The notes: generated by a model from the letters alone, not told the origin. Numbered from the stretch's first letter, positions 52,143 to 61,211 are shown. The stretch is DNA of 64,000 nucleotides from Microbacterium halimionae (GCF_011761265.1 NZ_JAAOZB010000002.1:310001-374000), one strand, 5' to 3'. Made by a program: numbers and translations.

Positions 52143-52490
52143 TTAGCGAGAAGCTTCGAACGCTTCGAGGATCGTTGCGGGCACGCGGCCTCGATCTGAA
52201 ATCTCGTAGCCGTTCTCTTTTGCCCACGCGCGGACGGCTGAGTAGTCCTGCTGTCCGCCCCGCTGACGCTTACGAGGTGCGCTGGTGCCCTGCGCGCGAC
52301 GAGCCGCAACGGGCCTTGCCGCTTCGATGTACTGGCTGAGAGCCGCACGCAATGAGTCTGCGTTTTCGGTCGTCAGATCAATTTCATATGCAGCACCGTC
52401 GAGGGAGAAGAGCAGTGTTTCGCCCTCTCCGACTTCCAACAGGGTGCCATCGAGGTCGTCTACGAGCTGATGAACGATTCTGCGAGCCAT
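52143..52490 (-). CDS. lsr2: Lsr2-family nucleoid-associated protein
   Basis: 115 residues from the ATG at 52488-52490. The N-terminal dimerisation domain (RRIVHQLVDDLDGTLLEVGE, YEIDLTTENADSLRAALSQY) is joined by a basic linker to a DNA-binding domain (VRAWAKENGYEISDRGRVPA TILEAFEA). The AT-hook-like RGR in the C-terminal part binds the minor groove of AT-rich DNA. Lsr2 is the actinobacterial H-NS analogue that silences foreign genes, which is notable in a window with a decayed island. Confidence 0.93.
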   Translation of the reverse strand: MARRIVHQLVDDLDGTLLEVGEGETLLFSLDGAAYEIDLTTENADSLRAALSQYIEAARPVAARRAQGTSAPRKRQRGGQQDYSAVRAWAKENGYEISDRGRVPATILEAFEASR

Positions 52491-52561
52491 GCACACACCT
52501 TACTCAGAGTCGCGTGAATTCAGCACTACTGAAGCACTGACCGGGGTGTGGGGCGAGCGGC

Positions 52562-53071
52562 CTACTCGCCCGCCCCACTCTCAAGGTCAAGGAGGAATCG
52601 TTTGATCTCGGGATGCCCGCCGTATTCGCCGATCGAGCCATCGGCGCGCACAACACGGTGCACCGGCACAACAACCGAGAAGGGGGTCGTGCGGCACGCG
52701 GTGCCGACAGCTCGATGCGCGCGGGGGCTCCCCGCGAGAGCCGCAACCTCGGCGTAGCTCGCCGTCTCGCCGTACGGCACCTCGCACACAGCTTTCAAAG
52801 CGCTCGCGGTGAAGCCGTTGGCAAGTTGCCAATCCAGGGTGAGATCGAAATCTTTCCGAGTGGCGGCAAAGTACTCATCCAGTTGGCTCGCTGCATCCTG
52901 CCCAGCATCGGCGTCGTGACGCGGAATCGATCGCAACTCGTGGGCGAGCGGCTCGAGCACGTGATCCAGTGGCGCGTGCAGCACTTGAGCGGCCACAAGA
53001 CCGTCGGGGGAGTGAACCAGCAGGATGTCGCCGATGGGCGTGGAATGCACTGAATACGTCGTGGGGGTCAT
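52562..53071 (-). CDS. Alkyltransferase-like protein (MGMT fold, active cysteine replaced by valine)
   Basis: 169 residues with the O6-alkylguanine-DNA alkyltransferase fold: an N-terminal RNase H-like domain (TYSVHSTPIGDILLVHSPDG) and the C-terminal helix-turn-helix domain (VPYGETASYAEVAALAGSPR, AHRAVGTAC). The active site, normally PCHRV, reads VPVHRVV, with valine at residue 137. The codon is GTG in place of TGC, so more than one base differs. Methyl transfer is therefore impossible. Alkyltransferase-like (ATL) proteins with Trp or Ala at this place bind alkyl-guanine and flag it for nucleotide excision repair; a similar role is likely. Confidence 0.85.
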   Translation of the reverse strand: MTPTTYSVHSTPIGDILLVHSPDGLVAAQVLHAPLDHVLEPLAHELRSIPRHDADAGQDAASQLDEYFAATRKDFDLTLDWQLANGFTASALKAVCEVPYGETASYAEVAALAGSPRAHRAVGTACRTTPFSVVVPVHRVVRADGSIGEYGGHPEIKRFLLDLESGAGE

Positions 53072-53233
53072 GTTTTCATCCTCAGTACTGCACGCTCAGC
53101 GAGTGCCTGCAAGCGAACAAGCGGTGGATGCCAACCGCTCAACACCCGTCGGGGAGGAACCGCCGATCCGCTCGGCGTGTCGCCCAATAACGCGAAACTC
53201 GGGCGCGCTAAGGCCTCTCTAAGCACCACGCGC

Positions 53234-53240
53234 CTAGTCT
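53234..53240 (+). promoter_or_regulatory. Probable -10 element of the helicase-like gene
   Basis: TAGTCT (53235-53240) is followed about 7 bp later by 53247-53248, a plausible transcription start. This would give a 25-nt leader carrying AGAGGG (53259-53264) before GTG 53272. Translation could also begin directly at GTG 53248. No clear -35 box is seen. Confidence 0.35.
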
Positions 53241-53271
53241 GACACCTGTGTGGCGTACAGAGGGAACCGCG

Positions 53272-56200
53272 GTGTCGGACGAAAAGGACACCCCGTCTTC
53301 AGTGAACCCCAGTGGTTTGGGGCTATCGGAGCCGGGTGTTGTCGTGACGCACATCGCCGAGCCCGAACGCAAAAGACTGCGCGAAGAGGCGGCCGACCTG
53401 GGTGGTCGTTCCACTCTTTTGCACTTCTCCGACACGCCGGAAGCCGGCATCGACATCACCAAGGCGCACCCCGGAAGCCTTCCGCAGTTTCTCACCGGCC
53501 GCGCAACCCTCCTCTCCAACCTGTTCCGTGACGAGGTGGCATTGCGCACAGCGCGTATCGCCGCCGAGCGCATCGCCGCCAAGAATGTCGAACTTCGCAC
53601 AGCTCGCGGTATGGAAGCAGTTCACCTCGGCGTCGGAATGGCCGGATGGCGCATCGGTGGCCTCACGTGCGCGTCACCCGTGCTGCTGCGCCCGCTCGCG
53701 ATTCGCCGCCACCACACCGACTTCGAGCTGAAACTGCACGGATCTTTCTCGGTCAACCCCGAGCTCGTGCACGCGCTCGGCACACACTTCGGTATGCGCC
53801 TCGACAGCGCAGCGCTCGCCGCCCTCGCCTACGACGGCAACGTCTTCAAGCCGCAGCCAGTGATCGATCACCTGCGCGCGCTCACACCCCACATTGCTTC
53901 TTTCACCGTCAAACCACGCCTCATCGTGTCGACTTTCGCCGACGTCGGTTCGCCCATGGCGCGGGATGCCGCAAACCTCGACCACCCACTTCTTAATGCG
54001 CTCGCCGGTCACCCCGATGACCGCGCCCGCGTCATGGTGCGCCCACCGATGCCGCCCGCTGCCGACCCCGATCACCGTTCTCCCGCGGCCGACACGCTGC
54101 TCCTTGACGCTGATGGCGAGCAAGAAGCCGTGCTGTCGCGGATTACCGCGGGGCACTCACTCACCGTTCACACGCTCCCCGGTACCGGTGGCACACAGAC
54201 CGTCATCAATGCGATGGGCGCCATGGTGCAGCAGGGCAAGCGCGTGCTGATCGTGAGTGCACGTCGCTCAACGCTCGACGGCATCCGTCACCGTCTTTCG
54301 TCGATCGGCCTCGAGTCGCTCGCCGTCTCGCCGCGGCACATCCGGCGCGACCTCATTCGCGCCATCGGCCGGAACGAAAAAGCCGAGCAGCACAACGTCT
54401 CCGAAATCGACGACGCGCTTGTGCGCTTGCGCACGGTCCTTCGTGACTATCGCTCGTCGTTGACAGTGCAGCACCACTCGCTCGGGGTCTGTGCGCTCGA
54501 TATCGTGCGCAAGCTCACAGAGCTGGCTTCGCAGTCGCCAGCGCCGAGCACCACGGCCCGATTCGACGTGGCAACGCTTGAGCGGCTGCGTGACTCGCGA
54601 AAGTCAGCTGCTGCAACGCTCACAGCATCGGCACGTCTTGGCGAGTTCAGGTTTGGGCCTGACGATTCTCCCTGGTACGGCGTCAGCTTCGCCGTGACCG
54701 ACGAAGCTCGAGCAGCCCACGCGCTCGCCAAGCGGCTTCACGTGCAAGACACTCCGAGCCTGATCGAGCGCGGGTACGAGCTCATCGCCCAGACGCGCAT
54801 GCGCCCGTACCGCTCGATCGCCGAGCTCGGCGAGTACCTGCGTCTCTTGCAGGGCATCCGCGAAACTCTCGACAAGTTCAGCCCCACGGTGTTCGAGCGT
54901 CCGCTTGCCGAGCTCATCAAGGCTCACTCGCCACGCAAAGACACCTCGGTCATGAGCGGAGCGAACCGCCGTCGCCTGAAGAACCTCTCGAAGGAGTATG
55001 TGCGCCCAGGCGTGCACGTCGCTGACATGTACGAGTCGCTCGTGCGCATTCACGAGCAGCGCTCGCAGTGGCAGCGCTTCGTTGAAGCGGGGGCGATTCC
55101 CGAGGTGCCGGTAGGGCTCGCCGATGTGAGCGTCGCTTGGCAGCGAGTGAACGCCGACCTCGGCGAACTCGACAAGATCCTCCGCCGTGACGGCGTCAAC
55201 CGGCTCGCATCGCTTCCCATCGCGCAGCTCGTTCGAACCCTTGCGGGACTTGCCGCGGAGTCGTCGTACTTCGACAACCTCGTTGAGCGCGCCCACCTCC
55301 GTACCGAACTAGCGGGCCTCGGCCTTGAGCCGCTTCTCAAAGAGCTGTCGGTTCGTCACGTGTCCGAAAAAGACGTCGAGCGCGAGCTCGAATTCGCCTG
55401 GTGGCAGTCCGCTCTCGAGCACCTGCTGCGCACCGACCGTGCACTCTTGGGTGCGAACACGGCAGTTGTTGATCGCCTCGAACGCGACTACCGCCTCGTT
55501 GATGAAGCGCACGCGGCAGCAGCCGGAAAGCTCATGGCAGCCCAGCTCGCGACGCAGTGGCGTATCGGCATCATCGACGAAGAGCGCGAGGCATCCGCTC
55601 TCAAGCAGGCCCTCAAGCAGGGCGTATCTTCTGCCGCGGCCCTCACTCGCACGGCACCGAAGCTCATGCGCACGCTCGCGCCGGTGTGGCTCGCCTCGCC
55701 CTACGACGTGCCTGAGATTCCTGATACCGAAATGTTCGATGCGGTATTGATTGCGGATGCCGCGTCGCTCTGCCTCGCAGAGGGCGCTCCCGCGCTTCGC
55801 CGGGCACGGCAGATCGTCGCGTTCGGTGATCCCGTGACGCAGCGGCCGATGCCGTTCCGTGTCGCATCTGCTGCTGCTGCCGACATCGAGGAAGAGCCGG
55901 AGGTTCCCTTCGACGAGGTGTCACTGTTTGAGCGCCTCTCGGAGCTTTTCGACGTCGAGACCCTCACGCACAGCTACCGCGCCGGGGGAGAAGACCTCGC
56001 CGAGCTCGTGAACGACGCCTTCTACGGCGGCGAGATCGTCTCACTGCCGTGGGCTGGTTCGTATCTCGGTCGCGGCAGCCTGAGCGTTGACTACGTCGAA
56101 GGCGGCACCGGAACCCCCGACCCGATCAGCGGTGCGGTTGAGAGCCCCGATGCTGAGGTTTCTCGCATTGTGACCCTCGTCACCGAGCACGCTGTGAACC

Positions 56201-56973
56201 GCGGTTCGGAGTCCCTCATGGTGATCACCGCGAGCCGTCGTCACGCCGAGCGCGTGCGCGCAGCCATCGACGAGGCCTTCGCCGGTCGAGGCGACGTTGC
56301 CGAATTCGTCGGGCGCGACACCGCCGAACCATTCGCCGTGCTGACGCTCGAAGAGTCTGTTGCCGAAAGCCGCGACCGCGTCATCTTCTCGCTCGGTTTC
56401 GGCCTCACCCGCCATGGCCGCGTGCTGAGTGATTTTGGTGACCTTTCGACACCCGATGGCGAACGCCTCCTCACCGTCGGCATGACCCGTGCACGCCGCT
56501 CGATGGTGATCGTTTCTTCGATCCGCCCATCGGCGTTCGACGATGGCCGCCTCGAACACGGCGCCGCAACCCTCATGGGAATTCTCGGAAACGTTGCTTC
56601 TCGCCAGCGGTCGAACCAGCTCGAAGACCTGGCAGACCCGCCCACGCGAGTGCTGGCGCGAGAGCTTCGAAAGCTCGGGATCAAGGTGGACGTCAACTAC
56701 CGCGGCCTCCTGCCGCTCGTTGCCCACTTCGAGGGCAAGGCCGTGGTCGCTGAAAGCGACCCGGAGACCCGCGACGAGTCACTTCGTGAGTCGCTGCGGC
56801 TTCGCCCACAGATTCTTCGGCGCCTCGGCTGGCACTACGTGCGCGTGCACGCGTTCGACCTTTACAGCGATCCGGCCCTGGTCGCTGCCCGCATCGGCGG
56901 CGTGCTCGGCATCACGACCGACAGCAGCACCATCACCGGTGCCACGACCCAACCGCTCGATGTCATCGAATGA
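53272..56973 (+). CDS. Giant SF1 helicase-like protein with degenerate ATPase motifs and Vsr/DUF559-like end
   Basis: About 1233 residues from GTG 53272, with AGAGGG 7 bp ahead; GTG 53248 is an alternative. The Upf1/DNA2-like layout is clear. However, the P-loop region reads LPGTGGTQTVINAMG, with Gln where the Walker A lysine belongs (about residue 306). The Walker B region reads FDAVLIADAASL, without the DE pair. Later motifs survive better: TLTHSYRAGG, and GMTRARRSMVIVSS for motif VI. The last ~100 residues (ELRKLGIKVDVNYRGLLPLV ... LRPQILRRLGWHYVRVHAFD) resemble the Vsr/DUF559 nuclease fold found at the end of such helicases, also weak in catalytic residues. It may be a scaffold rather than a motor. 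Confidence 0.78.
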   Translation: MSDEKDTPSSVNPSGLGLSEPGVVVTHIAEPERKRLREEAADLGGRSTLLHFSDTPEAGIDITKAHPGSLPQFLTGRATLLSNLFRDEVALRTARIAAERIAAKNVELRTARGMEAVHLGVGMAGWRIGGLTCASPVLLRPLAIRRHHTDFELKLHGSFSVNPELVHALGTHFGMRLDSAALAALAYDGNVFKPQPVIDHLRALTPHIASFTVKPRLIVSTFADVGSPMARDAANLDHPLLNALAGHPDDRARVMVRPPMPPAADPDHRSPAADTLLLDADGEQEAVLSRITAGHSLTVHTLPGTGGTQTVINAMGAMVQQGKRVLIVSARRSTLDGIRHRLSSIGLESLAVSPRHIRRDLIRAIGRNEKAEQHNVSEIDDALVRLRTVLRDYRSSLTVQHHSLGVCALDIVRKLTELASQSPAPSTTARFDVATLERLRDSRKSAAATLTASARLGEFRFGPDDSPWYGVSFAVTDEARAAHALAKRLHVQDTPSLIERGYELIAQTRMRPYRSIAELGEYLRLLQGIRETLDKFSPTVFERPLAELIKAHSPRKDTSVMSGANRRRLKNLSKEYVRPGVHVADMYESLVRIHEQRSQWQRFVEAGAIPEVPVGLADVSVAWQRVNADLGELDKILRRDGVNRLASLPIAQLVRTLAGLAAESSYFDNLVERAHLRTELAGLGLEPLLKELSVRHVSEKDVERELEFAWWQSALEHLLRTDRALLGANTAVVDRLERDYRLVDEAHAAAAGKLMAAQLATQWRIGIIDEEREASALKQALKQGVSSAAALTRTAPKLMRTLAPVWLASPYDVPEIPDTEMFDAVLIADAASLCLAEGAPALRRARQIVAFGDPVTQRPMPFRVASAAAADIEEEPEVPFDEVSLFERLSELFDVETLTHSYRAGGEDLAELVNDAFYGGEIVSLPWAGSYLGRGSLSVDYVEGGTGTPDPISGAVESPDAEVSRIVTLVTEHAVNRGSESLMVITASRRHAERVRAAIDEAFAGRGDVAEFVGRDTAEPFAVLTLEESVAESRDRVIFSLGFGLTRHGRVLSDFGDLSTPDGERLLTVGMTRARRSMVIVSSIRPSAFDDGRLEHGAATLMGILGNVASRQRSNQLEDLADPPTRVLARELRKLGIKVDVNYRGLLPLVAHFEGKAVVAESDPETRDESLRESLRLRPQILRRLGWHYVRVHAFDLYSDPALVAARIGGVLGITTDSSTITGATTQPLDVIE

Positions 56974-57154
56974 GCGCCGTCAGCGCGTAGAGCGAGTGGC
57001 GGGCTCACGCCGCGCCAAGCTCACGCCGGCCCCGGGCACACGCCCTGAGCCCGTGCCAAGAGACGACACAAACGCCGTTGGGGCCGAGGCATCCGTTAAT
57101 ACCTCCGGCCCCAACGACGAGCGGATGCTGCGCGACGTACCGCCGCACTACTGA
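56960..57154 (+). CDS. Small conserved hypothetical protein
   Basis: 64 residues starting at an ATG that overlaps the end of the helicase-like gene by 14 bp (MSSNERRQRVERVAGSRRAK). The protein is basic at the start, disordered in the middle and ends NDERMLRDVPPHY. Short proteins with a DERLxRDxPPH(W/Y) ending following this helicase are, as far as I recall, recurrent in Microbacteriaceae, so this is probably a real, coupled gene. No function is known. Confidence 0.6.
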   Translation: MSSNERRQRVERVAGSRRAKLTPAPGTRPEPVPRDDTNAVGAEASVNTSGPNDERMLRDVPPHY

Positions 57155-57170
57155 TTCCAAGCGCTGAGCG

Positions 57171-57599
57171 CTACGGCTTCGGAGTAGATTCCGGCTTCTG
57201 CAGCAGGTCGCGAATCTGCATGAGAAGTTCTTGCTCGGTCGGAAGTGGTTCCGACTCGGGCTCTTTGTCGACACCGGCTTTTGTTGCGGCGCGAGCTTTG
57301 ATGCGGTTCATCGGGAACACGAACGCGAAGTACACGACGACAGCGACCGCGAGGAAGTTGATGACCGCACCGATCATGCTGCCGATCGCGAAGGTGGAGA
57401 CACCATCGCCGATGAGGACGGGAACATCCCAGGTCCACTCGTTGAGGCTGCCGACCTGGAAAATGACACCGATGAGCGGGTTGATGAACCCGGTCACCAG
57501 CGCCGTGACGATTGCAGTGAACGCTGCGCCAATGACGACCGCTACTGCGAGATCGATGACGTTGCCGCGGAGAATGAACTCCTTGAATCCCTTGATCAT
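57171..57599 (-). CDS. mscL: Large-conductance mechanosensitive channel MscL
   Basis: 142 residues from the ATG at 57597-57599 behind GAGGAAAG. The family start FKEFILRGNVIDLAVAVVIG AAF is followed by TM1, a periplasmic loop (GSLNEWTWDVPVLIGDG), TM2 (IGAVINFLAVAVVVYFAFVF) and a charged C-terminal helix (TEQELLMQIRDLLQ). It opens under membrane tension to release solutes during osmotic downshock. It lies upstream of nothing on its strand; FmdB and the cyclo-ligase genes precede it in the same direction. Confidence 0.96.
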   Translation of the reverse strand: MIKGFKEFILRGNVIDLAVAVVIGAAFTAIVTALVTGFINPLIGVIFQVGSLNEWTWDVPVLIGDGVSTFAIGSMIGAVINFLAVAVVVYFAFVFPMNRIKARAATKAGVDKEPESEPLPTEQELLMQIRDLLQKPESTPKP

Positions 57600-57618
57600 G
57601 TCTTTCCTCACTGCGCGC

Positions 57619-57951
57619 TCAGCTGGGTGTTGAAGTGCTCGAGGACTTGCTCCCCGACGACTCTTTCGACGTCGACTTTGACGCCGACTTTGATGACGAC
57701 TCTTTCGATGATGACCCAGAAGACGACGAGCTGCCAGAAGAAGAACTACCCGAGTCGCTGCTCTTCTTCTCTGCTGGCCGCGAATCGGTGCGGTAGAAGC
57801 CCGACCCGTTGAACGTCACGCCAATCGTGCCGTACTGCTTGCGGAGCGTTCCGCCGCACTCGGGGCATTCGGTGAGAGCTGAGTCTGTGAACGATTGCAC
57901 AGCGTCGAATCGGTGACCGCACTGAGTGCAGGCATAGGCATAGGTGGGCAT
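57619..57951 (-). CDS. FmdB-family zinc ribbon protein with Ser-rich tail
   Basis: 110 residues. The first ~40 form a zinc ribbon with two CxxC pairs (MPTYAYACTQCGHRF and CPECGGTL), typical of FmdB. Then come GVTFNGSGFYRTD and a long low-complexity tail of serine, lysine and glycine (about residues 63-110). FmdB-type proteins are proposed regulatory or RNA-binding factors and their role is not settled. The tail repeats (tcttcg/gacgac runs) may vary in length between strains. The gene lies between 5-formyl-THF cyclo-ligase and mscL on the same strand, a common actinobacterial order. Confidence 0.9.
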   Translation of the reverse strand: MPTYAYACTQCGHRFDAVQSFTDSALTECPECGGTLRKQYGTIGVTFNGSGFYRTDSRPAEKKSSDSGSSSSGSSSSSGSSSKESSSKSASKSTSKESSGSKSSSTSTPS

Positions 57952-57964
57952 GGCGTCTTTCGGA

Positions 57965-58561
57965 TTAGAGCGATTGCGTCGCGAAGGTGAAGGTCTGTGT
58001 CGGGGTCACGACGCCGGTGACCGGCTGGTCGTGCACGTCTGCGGGAACTGTCTCGACGTATTCGGAGTCATAAATGACGGCGTACACCGGAGGGCAGCGC
58101 TCCATCGAACCAAGTGTCTTATCGAAGTAGCCACGACCCCACCCGAGGCGCATGCCGGTGTGATCGATAGCAGCCGCGGGAATGATGAGCAGATCGACGT
58201 CATTGACAGCGATCGGCCCGAGCACTTCGCCCACCGGCTCGGGGAGCCCGAACAGACCCTCAGCAATATCGCCGTCGGCCGTGGCCACAGCCCAGTCAAG
58301 AAGTCCGTCAGCGCGCGTGATCGGCAGTAACACGCGGATGCCGCGCTCAAGAGCTCCGTTGAGGAATTCGCGGGTGCTGGGCTCGGTCGAGGTGGAGAGG
58401 AAACAGGAGATAGAGGTTGCGCCGGTGCTCTCGAGGAGGGCATCGAGCTGGGCGCGTACGCCGGCGCCGGCAGCGTCTCGCGCGGCATCCGAAAGAATCT
58501 GTCGCCGTTCGCGGAGGTCGGCGCGGAGCGCTCGCTTCTCGTTATCAATGTCGTCGGGCAT
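57965..58561 (-). CDS. 5-formyltetrahydrofolate cyclo-ligase
   Basis: 198 residues. It begins with a basic helix (NEKRALRADLRERRQILSDA) and carries SISCFLSTSTEPSTREFL, GLFGLPEP, LLIIPAAAID and the ATP/folate site RLGWGRGYFDKTL. The enzyme converts 5-formyl-THF to 5,10-methenyl-THF using ATP, salvaging folate in the cytoplasm. The gene is divergent from galU, with about 100 bp between the starts, and leads into fmdB and mscL. Confidence 0.94.
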   Translation of the reverse strand: MPDDIDNEKRALRADLRERRQILSDAARDAAGAGVRAQLDALLESTGATSISCFLSTSTEPSTREFLNGALERGIRVLLPITRADGLLDWAVATADGDIAEGLFGLPEPVGEVLGPIAVNDVDLLIIPAAAIDHTGMRLGWGRGYFDKTLGSMERCPPVYAVIYDSEYVETVPADVHDQPVTGVVTPTQTFTFATQSL

Positions 58562-58651
58562 GAAATGAGTCTACGAGGCTCGGGTTTATCCGCGGGTCGG
58601 GTGAATTATCTCACCGTGTGTCACCGTGACAACTTCGAAACCTTGTCCCGT

Positions 58652-58657
58652 TAGGAT
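58652..58657 (+). promoter_or_regulatory. -10 element of a leaderless promoter (galU)
   Basis: TAGGAT stands 6 bp before the galU ATG at 58664 and there is no Shine-Dalgarno sequence. The spacing places the transcription start on the ATG, as also seen for the PoxB-like gene at 13552. Confidence 0.5.
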
Positions 58658-58663
58658 CTGGGT

Positions 58664-59551
58664 ATGTCTCACAAGCCCTTTAAGGCCGTTATTCCTGCGG
58701 CGGGACTCGGCACCCGCTTTCTGCCTGCGACCAAGGCGATGCCCAAAGAGATGCTGCCTGTTGTCGATAAGCCAGCTATTCAGTACGTCGTAGAAGAAGC
58801 CGCTGCCGCTGGCATCGAAGACGTGCTCATCATCACCGGACGCAACAAGCACAACATTGCGAACCACTTCGACTCGGTTCCCGAACTTGAAGAAAAACTC
58901 CGCGAAAAGGGCGACCTCGATCGCCTCGCACGCGTGCACAAGTCGAGTGAGCTCGCCGACATCCACATGGTGCGTCAGGGTGAGCCGAAGGGCCTCGGTC
59001 ACGCAGTGTCGCGTGCACGCCGTCACGTCGGAGACCACCCGTTCGCAGTGTTGCTTGGCGACGACCTGATCGATGCGCGTGACCCTCTCCTCACCAAGAT
59101 GCTGTCTGAGTACGACAAGCGCTCAGCGACCGTCATCGCTCTGATGGAGGTTGAGCCGTCGCAGATTCACATGTACGGCGCGGCAGCTGTTGAGCCCACC
59201 GATGACCCTGACGTCGTCAAGGTGACGGGCCTTGTTGAAAAGCCCGCCACTGAGGATGCCCCCTCAAACCTTGCGATCATCGGTCGCTACGTGCTCGACC
59301 CCTCTGTCTTCGATGTGCTGGAGCACACCGAGCCCGGCAAGGGTGGCGAAATCCAGCTGACTGATGCGCTGCAGGAGATGGCAAGCGACGAGACCGGTGG
59401 CGGCGTTTATGGCGTTATCTTCCGCGGCCGTCGCTACGACACCGGCGATAGAGTGGACTACATTAAGGCGATCGTGCAGCTCGCTGCCGATCGCGACGAT
59501 CTCGGACCCGATCTGCGTCCGTGGTTCAAGGAATTTGCGGCCACTCTCTGA
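58664..59551 (+). CDS. galU: UTP--glucose-1-phosphate uridylyltransferase
   Basis: 295 residues with the nucleotidyltransferase start AAGLGTRFLPATKAMPKEML and PVVDKPAIQYVVEEA. The Mg-binding VLLGDDLID and the sugar-binding GLVEKPATEDAPSNLAIIGR block follow. The enzyme makes UDP-glucose for cell-envelope glycans and trehalose or galactose metabolism. Length and motifs are those of bacterial GalU. Translation is probably leaderless, from the promoter at 58652. Confidence 0.96.
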   Translation: MSHKPFKAVIPAAGLGTRFLPATKAMPKEMLPVVDKPAIQYVVEEAAAAGIEDVLIITGRNKHNIANHFDSVPELEEKLREKGDLDRLARVHKSSELADIHMVRQGEPKGLGHAVSRARRHVGDHPFAVLLGDDLIDARDPLLTKMLSEYDKRSATVIALMEVEPSQIHMYGAAAVEPTDDPDVVKVTGLVEKPATEDAPSNLAIIGRYVLDPSVFDVLEHTEPGKGGEIQLTDALQEMASDETGGGVYGVIFRGRRYDTGDRVDYIKAIVQLAADRDDLGPDLRPWFKEFAATL

Positions 59552-59575
59552 GCCACTGTTTGAAAGGGTGCCGGC

Positions 59576-60205
59576 ATGGATTTGACGGTGCCACGTGCAC
59601 AGGGGCCCATTTCGATTCGCCTTGTGCGTCCGAAAGACGCGCGAACCCTGCAAAATGAACTGATCAGCAACCGTGGTTGGTTGCGAAAGTGGGAAGCAAC
59701 CAGTCCCGACAGCGCGGTCTCGTTTGACATGCGTGCTGGTGTGAAGCGACTTTTGCAGCAGTATCGTGACGGCGCCGGCATCCCCTTCGTCATGGAGTAC
59801 AACGGCGAAGTGGCCGGGCAGCTGAACGTCTGGGGGATCGCACGCGGATCCCTCTCATCGGCGACGATCGGGTACTGGGTCAGCGAACGGTTTGCCGGGC
59901 ACGGAGTGACACCGACATCTGTGGCGCTTGCAACCGACATCTGTTTCTTCGAGCTGGGCATCCACCGCATGGAGATCTGCATCCGACCCGAGAACGTTGC
60001 GAGCCTCCGGGTCGTTGAGAAGCTCGGTTTTCGTTATGAGGGATTGCGCCGAAAGTACATCCACATCAACGGTGACTGGCGCGATCACTACTCATTCGCG
60101 CTCGTTCGTGAAGATGTGCCCGGCGGTGTGCTGCGTCGTTGGATGAGTGGACAAGCGCCCGAGGATGCCGCGAGAATCCCACCGGGCGACCTTTTGCCAG
60201 AGTAA
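59576..60205 (+). CDS. GNAT N-acetyltransferase, RimJ/RimL type
   Basis: 209 residues. ISIRLVRPKDARTLQNELIS opens the fold. The acetyl-CoA loop region is ATIGYWVSERFAGHGVTPTS and the later strand is IHRMEICIRPENVASLRVVE KLGFRYEGLRRKYIHINGDW, typical of the RimJ/RimL protein-N-acetyltransferase group. It may acetylate a ribosomal or other protein N-terminus. It begins 24 bp after galU and is probably in its operon. A purine-rich GAAAGGG precedes the ATG. Confidence 0.88.
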   Translation: MDLTVPRAQGPISIRLVRPKDARTLQNELISNRGWLRKWEATSPDSAVSFDMRAGVKRLLQQYRDGAGIPFVMEYNGEVAGQLNVWGIARGSLSSATIGYWVSERFAGHGVTPTSVALATDICFFELGIHRMEICIRPENVASLRVVEKLGFRYEGLRRKYIHINGDWRDHYSFALVREDVPGGVLRRWMSGQAPEDAARIPPGDLLPE

Positions 60206-60243
60206 CCCCAGGCGACACGCGCATTCCTAGCGTGCATTGAACG

Positions 60244-61158
60244 GTGTCGTCGCATACCGTTTACGACATGGGTGGGCAGGTATTAGGCGGCGGAGTGATC
60301 ATTGCCGTCGCTGTCGCGCTCTGGCTAGTCTATCTTTTGCCGTCGCTGCACAGCTCGCACCAGTTCAATGCCGCCGAGCGAAACGCCGTTCGGCTGAACC
60401 AGGCGCTCCGGATTCTCGCCGAAACCAGCGAGACCCCGCAAGAAGTGCGCATGGAACTGAACGCCCGCACCGCGATGGCGCAACAAAAACTTGCACGCCG
60501 TGCCCAAGCTCAGCGCGAAAATGCTGAGCTCGATACGGCGAAAGCTGAACTTGAGACCGCTCGGCTTGAGCGCGAGCGCGTACGAGCGCTTCCTGCCACG
60601 CGACGAGCACGCGCCCGACGTCGGGCACGAACCACTGCGACCATGATGGCTTTGCTTGCCCTCGCTGTTGCCGGTGTCGGTACATGGCAGCTTGTGAGCG
60701 CTGGCACGTCGACCCTGCTGTGGGCCGCTGGCGCTGTTCTGCTCGGTTCAGTTGCAGTACTACAGCGAATGGCGGCAGTTTCGCGTCGCGCGCACACGGT
60801 CGTTGCGGCGCCCGCTGCTGTTCGAACCCAGCCTGTCGTGCAAGATGTTCCTCTCGTGCGTCAGCACCGAGACACCCAGTGGCAACCGCGCACACTTCCG
60901 CGTCCGTTGAGCTCGTCGGTGGGTTCTGCGGCAGCTGTCGTTCGTGATGCAGCGGATGCTCGTGAAGCTCTTCGTGCCGCCGCGATCGAAGAAGCGAAGC
61001 GGCAGCAAGCGGCGAAGGCTGCGCCCCGTTCTATTGACACTGCGCGCGTGGTTGAGCCTGCGGCATCCGCTTCTGCGTACTCGCGCATGGGGTATGTCGA
61101 CGACGCCGAGATCGAAGCGCACGTCCGCGATCTGCTGGAGCGACGCGTCGCCGGATAG
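60244..61158 (+). CDS. Membrane protein with central coiled coil
   Basis: 304 residues from GTG 60244 (a TAGCGT -10 box at 60228-60233 lies close ahead); ATG 60268 is an alternative. Layout: N-terminal membrane helix (GGGVIIAVAVALWLVYLLPS), a long charged coiled coil (about residues 60-120, ENAELDTAKAELETARLERE), a basic RRARARRRAR segment, and two further membrane helices (MALLALAVAGVGTWQLVSAG, LWAAGAVLLGSVAVLQRMA). A cytosolic tail follows with VDDAEIEAHVRDLLERRVAG. Such proteins recur next to galU in actinobacteria, from memory. The role is unknown; an envelope or cell-division link is a guess. Confidence 0.75.
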   Translation: MSSHTVYDMGGQVLGGGVIIAVAVALWLVYLLPSLHSSHQFNAAERNAVRLNQALRILAETSETPQEVRMELNARTAMAQQKLARRAQAQRENAELDTAKAELETARLERERVRALPATRRARARRRARTTATMMALLALAVAGVGTWQLVSAGTSTLLWAAGAVLLGSVAVLQRMAAVSRRAHTVVAAPAAVRTQPVVQDVPLVRQHRDTQWQPRTLPRPLSSSVGSAAAVVRDAADAREALRAAAIEEAKRQQAAKAAPRSIDTARVVEPAASASAYSRMGYVDDAEIEAHVRDLLERRVAG

Positions 61159-61211
61159 CCCGCCTGATGCGTGTCGCGCCGGACCGGCGTGATAATGTTT
61201 TTGAGGTTCAA

